Positions 22,712-34,330 of a stretch of 64,000 nucleotides of DNA are shown piece by piece; position 1 is the stretch's first letter, and each line of letters opens with the position of its first letter. The notes beneath the pieces are model-generated. The model saw only the letters and a list, made by a program, of their open reading frames with translations. It ran no database searches and was not told where the DNA came from. The translations under genes and the position numbers were made by a program. This DNA comes from Isochrysis galbana (lineage: Eukaryota > Haptophyta > Isochrysidales > Isochrysidaceae), in contig CM030942.1 in assembly GCA_018136815.1 (NCBI GenBank), forward strand, positions 2,679,546 to 2,743,545, in the 5' to 3' direction.

Positions 22712-23803
22712 AAAAAAAAAATCTTCTTAAAAATTCCCGCTACATGCGCGGCGTGAGGCAGCGTGCTATTGAACCTCCCTACTACCCAACCTTAACCCCT
22801 ATCAACCCCCTTCCCCTTCCCCAGTTCCCTCTTTAGCGGAGAAGCCGGTTCCAGGGAGGCCGTGCGCGCTGCTTCGGCCGGGAGTCGGAGAGAAGGGGGC
22901 GGGAGACTGTGGCTTCTCTTGTGTTCTTACTGTTATCGGATTACCCTCCTTGGAGTCCGTACGATCCCGCTTTGGTCTCCGCCAGGTTTATTGCTAGCAA
23001 GTATGTTATCCATCCTAAGTGATGTTTCGTATATCCAATTCTCTCGCCGCCTGCGAGAGGTCCTCCGATGCTACAAGGTTGAAATCTTTATCCACCGTGT
23101 AAAGGGGGCTTATCATTTTCTTTATATGCTTATTACTCGGGGCGTGTAGCCCCATCTTCTCCCGTTGCCCCTTAAGTCTTTGGAAGAAACCAGTTTTCGC
23201 CGTTGCTAATAGGTGGTATCTAGTGAGAATTGCCCTAAGGATCGATCTTGCGGACCTACCATCCGCGTTGCCATATTGTATGTTGTAGAAGTCCGTAAGG
23301 ATGTACCTCCACGCCAGGATACCTAAGTATCCTGAGGAGGGGTGAGGCCTGTCCACTTGGTAGCAAAAAAGACGCTGGGCTACTTCTGAGCCCGGCCTAA
23401 GATTAATCCCTATAAGACCCTCTATGAATTCGAAGACGGGCACCGTCGCGATGCATACGGCTAAGTGCGTGGAGCTTTCGGGGGCAATACCACAGAAGCG
23501 GCATGTCGGGTCGTCCGCGAATCTATTCGCCGTGGCTATTCTCCTATACAGGATGTGTTTGAAGTGCATGTACGAGTCCCTCGGGGTCAGAAAGTTGTAT
23601 TTGTACAGCTGCGATATTTGCTTCCATTTTCCTGAGAGGGCCGGTAGTCTCTTTTCCCATCTTAATGTGGATTTCTGCTTCTTTGTTTTCCTCATCGCGA
23701 GGAACGCCTTAGTGAGCGCCTTAACATTGATGTCTTCTAGCGTTTTGCGATTACGAGCGTCTTTAAGCGTGTATTCTTGCGGAATCGGGTACGCCGTCTC
23801 GGC
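22712..23803 (-). mobile_element. non-LTR retrotransposon, ORF2 C-terminus with 3' tail
   Basis: On the - strand a frame from about 23,803 to 23,015 encodes the end of a LINE ORF2. It has a long helical linker (WEKRLPALSGKWKQISQLY), the zinc-knuckle signature CRFCGIAPESSTHLAVC (C-x2-C, H, C) of the zf-RVT region, and an end reading LDIRNIT. The 3' UTR follows (23,014-22,712), closing with a conserved tail that ends TTTTTAAGAAGA and a T run on the sense strand. The element is cut at its 5' side; no reverse-transcriptase core is present. It is inserted head-on into the ORF1 piece at 22,156-22,711. Confidence 0.85.
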
Positions 23804-23814
23804 AGGGCCATCGT

Positions 23815-23969
23815 ATGCTCGGCCTCCCCGGAACCAGCTTCTCCGCCAAAGAGGGAACTGGGGAAGGGGGAGGCGGTTGATAGGGGTAAAGGCGGGTAGT
23901 AGGGAGGTACACCAGCACACTGCCTCATGTCGCGTATGTCGCGGGGATTTTTAAGAAGATTTTTTTTTT
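23815..23969 (+). mobile_element. non-LTR 3' tail, inverted against the neighbouring copy
   Basis: The same tail module as 22,712-22,905 but in + orientation: GCCTCCCCGGAACCAGC, GGAACTGGGGAAGGGGGAGG, TAGTAGGGAGGTACACCAGC, GCGGGGATTTTTAAGAAGA, then ten T. It abuts the broken 5' side of the - strand ORF2 fragment, so the two form an inverted pair with one tail at each end. Confidence 0.8.
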
Positions 23970-24068
23970 CAACCGGCTTTGGGCAAGCAATGAGAGGTTG
24001 CAACCTCAGGTTTGGTTACTTTATTGCGTTTATTGACAGATGCCCCCATGAAATGGATATAAATATCT

Positions 24069-24118
24069 ACCGCCCCCCTCCCCCCCCCCCTCCCCCCCCT
24101 CCCCCCCCTCCCCCCCCA
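24069..24118. repeat. poly-C microsatellite
   Basis: About 50 bases of C broken by single T, directly before a further LINE tail copy. Confidence 0.95.
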
Positions 24119-24164
24119 TACTGGAAGGGGGCACTACCTAGTACCTAGGGGTTCCCTTCTCTCC

Positions 24165-24337
24165 AACTCTGGCCGAAGCAGCGCGCGCGGCCCGCGGCCT
24201 CCCCGGAACCAGCTTCTCCGCCAAAGGGGGAACTGGGGAAGGGGGTTTTTGGGATAAAGGCGGGTAGTAGGGAGGTACACCAGCACACTGCCTCATGTCA
24301 CCATATGTAGCGGGGATTTTTAAGAAGATTTTTTTTT
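24165..24337 (+). mobile_element. non-LTR 3' tail, solitary copy
   Basis: A third copy of the tail module in this stretch, with the same blocks ending GCGGGGATTTTTAAGAAGA and nine T. No coding part is attached, so it is a severely 5'-truncated insertion. Confidence 0.8.
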
Positions 24338-24784
24338 ACCGACCCGTCTTTGCTGAGAAAATTTCGACGGGCAACAACCACAAACAGCACCCCTACCTGC
24401 CAATGTCAGGACGCGGCAAACCGATGCGCAAGCCTCGGTAAGATGAGGGGTGGAGAGGCAGATGTACGGGCAATCACCACGTATGGGCGGATGCATCACC
24501 AGGTCAAACCCTTTGCTCAAAGAAAGCAGTCTGTATGTGCGGCGCGGGCGTGCGCCCGGCCCTGTCGTGCCGCGATGCAATCGGGCTGAGGGCTAAGGCT
24601 GGCTTTTAACTACTGCCATAGAATGCGTGCCCCCGTCCTCTGCTCTCCAGTCGCTGCCGTTGCGCATGCTCCAATCCAATGGCCACTAGCTTGTGCTTCT
24701 TGAGGGTATTGCTACCGGCCATGGGGCCCTTATCGCGGCAGACTTAAGGTGAGGCGTCCCTAGGCTAAGATTTGCGTAATGCGG
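24338..24784. other. intergenic, no gene
   Basis: 3' flank of the NECAP gene. No product is recognised. Confidence 0.5.
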
Positions 24785-25741
24785 TCATGCCGCCTCAAAG
24801 TCGCCAAAGTCCTCATCGTGCCCTCCCTCCTGGTGGTCGGCATCTGCGAAATCGCCAAACTCGGTGTCCGCGAGGGCGGCCGGCTGCGCAGCCACGCCTT
24901 GGCTGTGGCAGTCTGCCTGCTGCGGCGGCGACTTGTTGGGCGCGGTGGGCGACGCAGGGGAGTCTTCGGGTGTTGTGGAGGAGACACCATCGCCGGGCGG
25001 CGGCGGAAGCAGGGCGACGCTGCCGCCGGGCGGTGTCGGTAGCTGCGCAGAACCAGTGTTTGGCCGAATGTGCTTGCGCCCCTCACCCCTGGGCAGTTTG
25101 ACCTTGATGTTGATCTTCTCCCCATCCTTGAGCGATAAGTCGCGCATTGGCTCAGTCGCGGCGCGCAGCTCGGCCTCCTTGCGGATCTTGTCCGCCTCCC
25201 TCTGCCTTGCGACACTCTTCCTACGGGATTGGCGGGGATGTGCGGCAGGTAGACGCGCGCAGGGCGCAGACTTAGGGGGGGGGCGGGGGAGACCAAGGAG
25301 GCGCTAGCCGCTGTGCTGCGCGCTCGCTCGCTCAGGGCTGGCGCACCAGTGATCCTGTATTGTCGCGTTGAAGTTGTACGAGTCGTCCCTGTCCCTAAAG
25401 CCCATCCCGATGAAGGCGTGCCTCCCCTTTCCGTCGTCGATTCTCAGCACAAAGTATCTGCTCGAGTCTACGACAGGGTCAATCGCCTTTGAGCCAGGCT
25501 CGGTGACGGGGCATGTGGCAAAGAGTGCTCCGGTCTGTGGATCCACCAGCCGAACAAGCAGCCTCTCGCCCGCTGAGAAGACGCAGAGCTTGCCCGCCCA
25601 AAGCCAGTGGTTGACGTCCCAATCGTTTGCACGATGGCCGCTCTCATTCTTCAGAGGAGGGATCTGGTAGACGTACATCTCGGCGCAGCTCCAGAGGAGC
25701 ACCTCCGAAGCTGCGTCCTCCTCGCTAGAGCTCGACGCCAT
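24785..25741 (-). CDS. NECAP: NECAP endocytic accessory protein
   Basis: Two exons (25741-25347 and 25220-24785). The GT-AG intron splits the Trp codon of DHW, and the joined length is 276 residues, matching animal NECAP proteins. The PHear domain (residues about 13-175) shows VYQIPP, RANDWDV..WLWAGKL, LVDPQTGALFATCPV, IDPVVDSSRYFVLRIDDGKGRHAFIGMGF.DRDDSYNFNATIQDHW and EKINIKVKL. Known members bind AP-2 and clathrin-coat proteins and regulate coat assembly at the plasma membrane. The acidic C-terminus carries EFGDF and DFGDF, which fit the adaptin-ear binding consensus. The sense leader upstream of 25741 is pyrimidine-rich. Confidence 0.94.
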
Positions 25742-25959
25742 GCGCAGCAGGAGAGTGAGAGAGAAGGGATAGAAAAGGGGGAGAGAGGGAGAGAGAGAGA
25801 GAGAGAGGGTGTCGGAGGCGCCCCCTGCCCGCTCGCCCGCCCCTCCTTGCGCGGCGCAGTGGGGAGAAGAGAAGAAAAAAAGGAGGGGGGGGGAGTCCCG
25901 AGTCGGGTGGTTATTTAGTAAAGTTGAGAGGCCGGGCCTCTCTCTATCTCTCTCTCTCT

Positions 25960-26050
<91 letters not shown>

Positions 26051-26450
26051 CCTCCCTCCCTCCCTCCCTCTCTCTCCCTCCCTCTCTCTCTCTCTCCCTC
26101 TCTCTCCCTCTCTCTCTCCCTCTCTCTCTCTCCACCCCCCCCCCCTACGTAGTAATAGCATGGAGATACATCATTTGAGACTTCTACAGAGTAGAATACG
26201 AGTCATTGGTATGTAGTGAAATTCCTATGCAAACCAATGGTAATGGTATACCAACATTAGAAGCCACGCTCACAAGATTTGCTACATCTTGCATAATTGA
26301 CATAGGAAAGAGACATAGAATGAGATGTCTGGCCGAGTGATGGTCACCCATAGATCCAATGAGTTGAAGAAAGATTTTGATCGCATTCGAGACCTTTCCA
26401 CGTCGATTGTAGCACCAGTTAGTTTGTGGAATTCGTCTATTTTGGGGGAC
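25742..26450. repeat. NECAP leader and long (CT)n tract
   Basis: GA-rich leader on the + strand to about 25,810, then mixed sequence, then a near-pure CT microsatellite at 25,936-26,140 (about 200 bases). 26,150-26,450 is unique-looking AT-richer DNA with no gene. Confidence 0.85.
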
Positions 26451-26930
26451 AACTAAGTTTATACTTGGTTCGCCCATGGGGGGGCACGAGCCCCCCTCTC
26501 TCTCCACTCCTCCCCTGCCGTGGGGGAGGAACCACCCATCCTCCTGGCATGCCTGATGGCTTGCCAGGAGGCCACTGCCCTGCTGACCCACTCTCCCACT
26601 GACAGGCACGCCTGGTTCGCTCGTCCTGGCCCCTCGTGGCCAGCCCATCGCTCCAACCCCCCCTCCCCCCCTGGTCGACAGGCAGACAGGTGCAGATTGG
26701 GGGCCCCAGAGGCTCAGGAGCGCCAGCGAGGGAGAGGCAGGGGAGGCCAGGGCCCAGTCCCAGCCTCCTCTGCCCCCAGAGCTGGCCTCCAGGAGCCTCC
26801 AGGGGTCGCCAGGGGCAGCTGCAGGCCTGCCGCAGGCGCGCCATCGCGCGTGCCGCAGGAGAGGGGAGAGAGAGCGCGGAGAAGGGGGTGGGCGGAGCGA
26901 GAGCTCCGCTCACCGAAAAATAGGTAAGTT
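26451..26930 (-). repeat. dispersed repeat family A, copy 2 (inverted)
   Basis: The - strand matches 7,250-7,731 over its whole length, with the same blocks in the same order and the same terminal hairpin (AACTAAG - TTTATA - CTTGGTT, 26451-26470, one wobble pair). The two copies differ by many single changes and small indels, so this is not a recent duplicate. Confidence 0.75.
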
Positions 26931-27125
26931 CCGCACCTGTCTACGACGAGGGTGAAGTGGCGACCCCAAAGATAAGGCCTCCAATTTCGGATCGATTCAA
27001 GCGCTGCTAGAAGTTCGATTTCAGTAACTGTCCAATGGCGCTCAGCCGGAGTGGGAGGGCGCGAGGCCAATCTCGGAGCGAGATCGCGTCCTTTCCTTCG
27101 CGGAGCGCGGAGAGAACCCTCCACG
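26931..27125 (-). mobile_element. Ty3/gypsy-type RNase H fragment (fossil)
   Basis: The - strand reads AERHWTVTEIELLAALESIRNWRPYLWGR, the RNase H part of a Ty3/gypsy polymerase. A better preserved relative lies at 63,130-63,723. Only this small piece is left; it is broken, and no terminal repeats are visible. Confidence 0.75.
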
Positions 27126-28780
<1,655 letters not shown>

Positions 28781-31129
28781 ATGGCTGCTCCCCCCCCTCC
28801 TCCTCCGGTACGGATCGAGTCTCTCTCCCTTTCAATTCACTCCGCTCCACGCCTCCCTCCTCCCTCTCTCAGCCCTTCCCCCAGGCCCTCTCCCACCACA
28901 GAGCGATGGGAGCGCCTTATGTGGATTGGCCACGTTCTGCCACAGACGGCCCTCGTGCTCGGCATACCGATCGTGGCAGGGATGACACACTCTCACGGTC
29001 TCAAGTATTACTCCACACTCAACTTCTGCTGGGCAAACGCAGCGCTCACCTCGCTCTTCCTCACCTCGCACCTCGCGGCGTGTTACCTTCGCGCCGTCGT
29101 GGTCGCTTCGCGCTTCCTTGAGCCGAGCGGTGCGCAGCGGCTCGAGTACGAGCGTGGTCGGTACGCGCCCTCCCCGGTGGACCTGGAGCACGCCGTGCGA
29201 GACGTCGCAAGATCGTCTCGCCTCGAGATGGTCCTCTACACGCTCTTCGTCGTGATGCAGGCCGAGTCGGTGGGCATCTGGCTCGCCGGGATGCTCTACG
29301 GCCAGCGCGTCGTGGGCGCCAGTTTCCCCGCCTCGCTGTGGCTCCAGTTCATCCTGCTGTGCGCCTTCCTTACCTTCGTCGTGTTCAGCTACCCGCGCGT
29401 CTTCCGCTCGCTGCGCGTCGGCATCCTTCGGCGCGAGAAGGAGCGCACGTACGAGTACGTCGCGCGCCGCTCGGCCCAGCTCCTCTTGCCCACCACGCTG
29501 CTCCAGCTCTACGTGGTCGTCTACGTCTACATTGTCATCACCATCCGCTCGCCACCCGTCAGTCAGTCGCTCCTCTACTTCAGCTCGACGCTCGCCCGGC
29601 GCGACGCGCTCTGCGCCAACCTCGGCGACGCCAACTGCACCGTCACGTATGACCGAAGCCGGGCCAGCAACAATGTGCACTTCACGCCCACGCGGCCCGA
29701 CGCCATCGTCTGCCCGAGCGAGGCGGGGTTCCTCGAGTACGAGTCGCGCTACACGGCGTGCTTCATGGCGCTGCTCGGTGACGACGTAACCCTGCGCGGC
29801 TTCTTCGGCGTCGCGGCCGCGACAAGCGCCATCATGACGGTGATCGCGGTGGAGCTCCTCTACTTGATCCCATTTGGCGTACGTGTGCTCTTCCACCCGC
29901 GCAATCTGGTGCGCCCCTTCAGCGTGACGGGCATGTCGTGGGCGGTGAAGCTCACCATCGTCGTGCTGGAGCTGGAGGTGCTCACCTGCGCGGTGCACCT
30001 CCTGATGCTCGGCTGGTCCGGCGCGGGGGAGGCGCTCTACGAGTCCTTCAACTTCATACTTCTCTGGTTTGGCTTGCCAAAGGTGCTCACCGTCGTGCTG
30101 CTCCTCACCGAGTTCATGCGCCGCCGCTTTATCGACACCTCCGGCGACATGTACACAGTGCTGCCCGACGGACACGCCGTCTCCATCCGCACAGAGGTGA
30201 TCCGGCAGGTGGGCGAGACACTCGCTGCCGACCACCGGGCATGCGACGCGGGCGGCGGCGAAAACCGCTTCGCCTCCGAGGCACGTCAGTTGGTGCTGGG
30301 CGCAGCGCGCGACGCTGCGCTCGGTGTCAACTTTTACATGCGCGTCGACAAGATGACCTTTGCGATGCCCAGCTTTGCCGAGGGCGTCGCGCGTATTGTT
30401 GCCGAGTTCGAGGAGCACGGCACCGACGTCGACCGCGAGTGCCTCCACTATTGCCTGCGCCAGCGCGCCGGCGACTCGGACAAGCGCTTCGACAATGGCG
30501 GCCTGATGCGCGACTGCGACGCGCAAGGGCGACTGCTCGAGAGCCGTAAGGACGCACAGGGGCGCGGCATGGCGCTCGACGACTTTGTTCGCCACCCCGC
30601 TGCCGTCACCGCCGACTTGCAAGCGCCGCACGTGCTCGCGCTCCGCCTCTACTCGACTGCTGCCTTCCGCTCGCTCAACGGACCGCTGCGCGATACTGCC
30701 GCCGAGCGCAAGCCTCACACGATGCCAGTCACCATCAACTTTATCCGGGAGGCCATTTCGCAGCTGCGCGCGGTAGAGGCCGACGGCCCCAACGCGTCGC
30801 GCTCAATCGATCTCTGGCGTGGTCTCAAGAACATCAAGCTGGCCGACGACTTCGCGAGGACGGGCGGCACGGAGCTCGCGCCGATGAGCACGACCACCTC
30901 CCTCGCAGTGGCCATCCAATACTCGTGCTCCGCCTCATCGCTCATCCTCAAGGTGAAGACTGGCTCCTTCATGGACCGCGGCGCCGACCTTGGTTGGGTC
31001 TCTGCCTTTCCCGCTGAGGCGGAGGTACTATTCCCGCCGCTCACCTTCCTCCAGCCCACCGGCCGCACCATGACCATCGAGACACACGATATGGTGTTCA
31101 ATGTGGTCGAAGTGGAGTCCAAGCACTAG
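28781..31129 (+). CDS. eight-span membrane protein with C-terminal ADP-ribosyltransferase domain
   Basis: A continuous frame of 782 residues. Hydrophobic spans lie at about 51-68, 85-109, 150-173, 185-204, 234-256, 339-366, 387-411 and 423-444. The loop 257-338 has four Cys (278, 286, 311, 327) and is probably lumenal or extracellular. Residues 450-640 are soluble and acidic. Residues about 640-782 match the R-S-E class of ADP-ribosyltransferases: LWRGLKN with R680, GGTELAPMSTTTS with S703, and FPAEAEVLFPP with E746-x-E748. ARTs of this class transfer ADP-ribose from NAD+ to protein side chains. The key residues are intact, so activity is plausible. The first 45 residues are Pro/Ser-rich leader; a possible GT-AG intron (28,808-28,904) could join an upstream exon, so the start is uncertain. 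Codon use is GC-rich like its neighbours. Confidence 0.82.
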   Translation: MAAPPPPPPVRIESLSLSIHSAPRLPPPSLSPSPRPSPTTERWERLMWIGHVLPQTALVLGIPIVAGMTHSHGLKYYSTLNFCWANAALTSLFLTSHLAACYLRAVVVASRFLEPSGAQRLEYERGRYAPSPVDLEHAVRDVARSSRLEMVLYTLFVVMQAESVGIWLAGMLYGQRVVGASFPASLWLQFILLCAFLTFVVFSYPRVFRSLRVGILRREKERTYEYVARRSAQLLLPTTLLQLYVVVYVYIVITIRSPPVSQSLLYFSSTLARRDALCANLGDANCTVTYDRSRASNNVHFTPTRPDAIVCPSEAGFLEYESRYTACFMALLGDDVTLRGFFGVAAATSAIMTVIAVELLYLIPFGVRVLFHPRNLVRPFSVTGMSWAVKLTIVVLELEVLTCAVHLLMLGWSGAGEALYESFNFILLWFGLPKVLTVVLLLTEFMRRRFIDTSGDMYTVLPDGHAVSIRTEVIRQVGETLAADHRACDAGGGENRFASEARQLVLGAARDAALGVNFYMRVDKMTFAMPSFAEGVARIVAEFEEHGTDVDRECLHYCLRQRAGDSDKRFDNGGLMRDCDAQGRLLESRKDAQGRGMALDDFVRHPAAVTADLQAPHVLALRLYSTAAFRSLNGPLRDTAAERKPHTMPVTINFIREAISQLRAVEADGPNASRSIDLWRGLKNIKLADDFARTGGTELAPMSTTTSLAVAIQYSCSASSLILKVKTGSFMDRGADLGWVSAFPAEAEVLFPPLTFLQPTGRTMTIETHDMVFNVVEVESKH

Positions 31130-32348
31130 CACGCACTCTGAGGCGGTCGCAATCGCACGCGCTCACGCGACGTCGGCCACGGCTCTTGGCTACCGTGCCC
31201 CGAGGCTGCAGCGGCTCGTACAACATGCGGTAAGCCGGTGCGGTGAGCCCGCGAGCCAGGATATGGCATGCTGCTTGGTCGGGCATTTCAGTGAAAGAAG
31301 GAGGGGGAAGGAGAGAATGGGCAGGGACGCATGATGAAGCAGTGCTGGCGATGGGCCAACTTACCCGATGAAGGACGGGTAGGCGACCAAAAAATCGACG
31401 GGCGAATAACTTGCCGTTGTGGGCGTTCGTAATCGCACCGAGCAAATCGTGCTTTGTGCGGTCTTTTCGTGATTGCGGCTGATGCCTTTCTGTAGGTGTG
31501 CGTCCGGTAGCCGGTGGTATCGCTCCCACTGAAGCAATACCACCGATGCGCGCATAGGCGCGCGTTTGCCTTTCGTTGAAACTAGCTGCAAGCTATGTCG
31601 GCAATGTGTTGGATCGTTCCGTTTAACGGTTTGGGTTTGCAAGCATCTTACACTACCATTACCGCATCAACGTCACACGCATATGCTGCCGCGCCAGTGC
31701 GCGCCCTTGCACAGCCGCTGCACCGCATGGCGGCATGCGCGCGCGATAAGACGCCGCAGGCGAGAAGCGCTCAATCACCATCACCCACAGCATAGAAAAG
31801 CGTTCAATCACCATCAGTCTACACGTGGAACGCGTTCAATCGCCATCACTCCCACCGCATGGAAAAGCGTTCAATCACCATCAGCCTACACATGGAAAAG
31901 CGTTCAATCGCGGAAGATCTTGTGGGCATCATTATCCGGCTTGTGGCCTCGCCACCAAGGCCGGGCACAACGCAAGAAGCATCATCGTCACCATGAGGAG
32001 AGCGCGTTACTATTCAAAGCGTTATCCAACAAGAAGGGGAAACCCACTCAAACACTTACCTGAAACACCACGATAACATAAGTAACCAACCCCTACCAAG
32101 ACACATGGTTCCTTGAATGTAAGGGATGAACGATGGAAACCGTCGTGTGCGCGTGCACTGCTGTGCGCGCGTGCACCGGCGATTGGCCTCTGAAAAACTC
32201 TTTGGGGCCAACTTGACGTGTTGGGGCTCGGGGAGTCCGCCATATGCGCGTGTCAAAGTCGACAGCATGCGTATTCATTATTGAATCATGTAATCAAAAT
32301 TTATGTGTCCGCTCTTAGACTCTAGCTAGTAAATTTGGCGACAAAATC
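31130..32348. other. intergenic, with short 33-bp tandem repeats
   Basis: No gene recognised. 31,763-31,913 holds about 4.5 copies of a 33-34-base unit (AAAGCGTTCAATCACCATCA plus a variable 12-13 bases). The rest is unremarkable. Confidence 0.6.
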
Positions 32349-32991
32349 TTACAACTCCGGAGTATCTTGTATGTTACTTTCTCCTTTCTTCACCCACCAT
32401 GGTCGTTCTATGTCAAGAAGCAAAACGACTCTATTCTCGTCAGTATCGTTCACGCCAATGTGTTCTTTGCTGTCATCGAACACATTCCACTCTCCCTTTG
32501 TAATTTGGCGAAATTCATCCTCGACTGCAACCCCACTTTTACCCTTCGTGTCAGGATCTGGAACAACAACGCCCATATGACAACGAAGAGCTACATTGGC
32601 TAATCCGCTCCATCCACGATGTTTGTTCAGTTTTGTTTTAGGACCGAGTTTGCTAAAGATTGCAGTTCGAAATCCTGGAATAGTTCTAATTAATTTTATT
32701 GTCTTTGGAAATGTTGTCGTGTACTCTGCGTTCCAAACTCCAAAGCCATATAGTGGAACTACCTTCCAATCATGACCCTCTTCCTTTGTGTAAAGAATAC
32801 TCTTCTGGCCAGTCATAAATGTTGTACTCACTGCTAAGAAACTCTTTTTCAATGAGGTTGTTAGCAAGCATCTCAAGATGCGGAAAGACTTTGTAGGAGT
32901 TCGGGTAAAACCTCTGACGACATCCAAAGTGATGTTTCACGCAATGCTTCCCGCCTAGAAATAGCGAAGATAGTATCACGATGATAAACAT
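32349..32991 (-). pseudogene. aspartyl/asparaginyl beta-hydroxylase-like, broken
   Basis: The - strand encodes the double-stranded beta-helix core of the Asp/Asn hydroxylase family: FYPNSYKVFP, DWKVVPLYGFG, IPGFRTAIFSKLGP, LNKHRGWSG (first Fe-ligand His region), CHMGVVVPD, FDDSKEHIGVNDTDENRVVLLLDIERP (second His and 2-oxoglutarate-contact region). These are 2-oxoglutarate/Fe(II) oxygenases. The stretch is far richer in A+T than every other gene here and has no intron, so it looks acquired, possibly from a large DNA virus or a bacterium. It looks broken, with about one break; otherwise the core is complete. Confidence 0.75.
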
Positions 32992-33214
32992 GAAGATGAC
33001 CGCTTAATTATTTGAAATTAACCCGCGCGGCCGACCCCCTCGTCCCGTGACAAGCAGTGAACCGTCTGCAACAATTGGACCCATAGGCATTTGCATCTAG
33101 GGACACATTTTTGGGGGTGGTGAAGGTTTGGGGTAGAATTGTTTAAGGTGTAGAAAATGGCAATGGGGGGGATAAAAAAAAGGGAACCTCAAGTTGCACC
33201 CTCTCAATCAGGCA
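32992..33214. other. intergenic
   Basis: Return to GC-rich composition. Nothing is recognised. Confidence 0.4.
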
Positions 33215-33609
33215 GGCCGCGCGCCGAAATCTCGTCGAAATCACCCATCCGCCGAGCCCATTGAACGTTGAGCCGTCTCCGAGCGAGGCCGGGAGAGCCC
33301 AACTTCGAACCGATGGCGGGCGCGCTGCGTGCCCGTTTTCGACGATCCATCTAGATGGGGGGCCTCGCCAGACACCAAATACACAGGGGCCACCCAGACA
33401 GTCACACCAATCGCGTGGGCCGCGCGCCGAAATCTCGTGGAAATCAGCCATCCGTGGAGCCCATTCGACGTTTGACGTCTCCGAGCGAGGCCGGGAGAGC
33501 CCGACTTCGAACCGATGGCGGGCGCGCTGCGTGCCCGATTTCGACGATCCATCTAGATGGGGGGCCTCGCCAGACACTAAATACACAGGGGCCACCCAGA
33601 CAGTCACAT
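33215..33609. repeat. 203-bp tandem duplication
   Basis: Copies at 33,215-33,417 and 33,418-33,609 share GGCCGCGCGCCGAAATCTCG, CTCCGAGCGAGGCCGGGAGA, CGATCCATCTAGATGGGGGG and CACAGGGGCCACCCAGACAG in the same order, with about 5-10% differences. No product is recognised. Confidence 0.9.
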
Positions 33610-33699
33610 GGGGTGTGAATGGGGAAACGATTGCGGGTGCGCGTCTGAGAAGGCGCTGCGTCTGGGGGAGGCGGGGGGGGGGGGGGTGCAGGGGTTCTA

Positions 33700-33797
33700 A
33701 TTGCCCACCGAGCCAACCGCCCACCGAACCAACCGCCCACTGAACCAACCGCCCACCGAACCAACCGCCCACCGAACCAACCGCCCACCGAACCACC
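33700..33797. repeat. 16-bp minisatellite
   Basis: Six tandem copies of CACCGAACCAACCGCC with one or two changes. 33,798-34,330 beyond it holds no recognised gene. Confidence 0.9.
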
Positions 33798-34330
33798 CTG
33801 TATCGTTGCTTCTCCCAAATGCTCCTGGCTGGATTTCAAGGAATGTGTTACGGCACCAGGCCAAACAAGGCTGTGCTCGAATGGATGGAGGAAAGCGAGC
33901 TTCTAGAGTGGTTTTGTGCCCGCATAGCAGGCATGGGGATAATTGAACGCTTTTGGTCTGCCGAGGCCTCATGCCACTATTGGTGTACGTTGGCTTCGAA
34001 GTCAAATCGGAAATGCAAGCACTCCAATGTCCTAAACGGTAAGGACAATGGCAAAGGGCAAAGGAAAATGATAGCATGTGCGAGCGGCCAAGAGCATGCT
34101 ATGCATTATCACTATCACTCTGCGCGCTATTGATCTTGATCTTGCAGCGCGAGCTCCACGACAACGGACGACAACCTAAGACGTAAGACGTAGGAAAGAC
34201 ATGGATCGGGCCTACTGGACATATGAGCGAAAGAGATGACATTAAAAAGCCTCCGGCTGACGCGCACGTGCACTGGGGTCGAGCGAACGATGCCCTCTTC
34301 TGAATAAGCAAAAGCAACCCGAATCATAGA

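Noticed and set aside
22712-22836. C-terminal 40 residues of the 22.2-kb ORF1 as a real protein end
   Set aside because: The DNA is the reverse complement of the LINE 3' tail found in five other places.
25944-26216. Ser-Leu / Arg-Glu repeat frames
   Set aside because: CT microsatellite.
28832-30718. 628-codon antisense frame
   Set aside because: It mirrors the GC-rich codon pattern of the ADP-ribosyltransferase gene on the other strand; low-complexity His/Arg/Glu content, no domain.
31763-31913. CRISPR-like array of 20-base repeats with 13-base variable parts
   Set aside because: Only 4.5 units, spacers too short and themselves similar, eukaryotic setting with no cas genes. It is a minisatellite.
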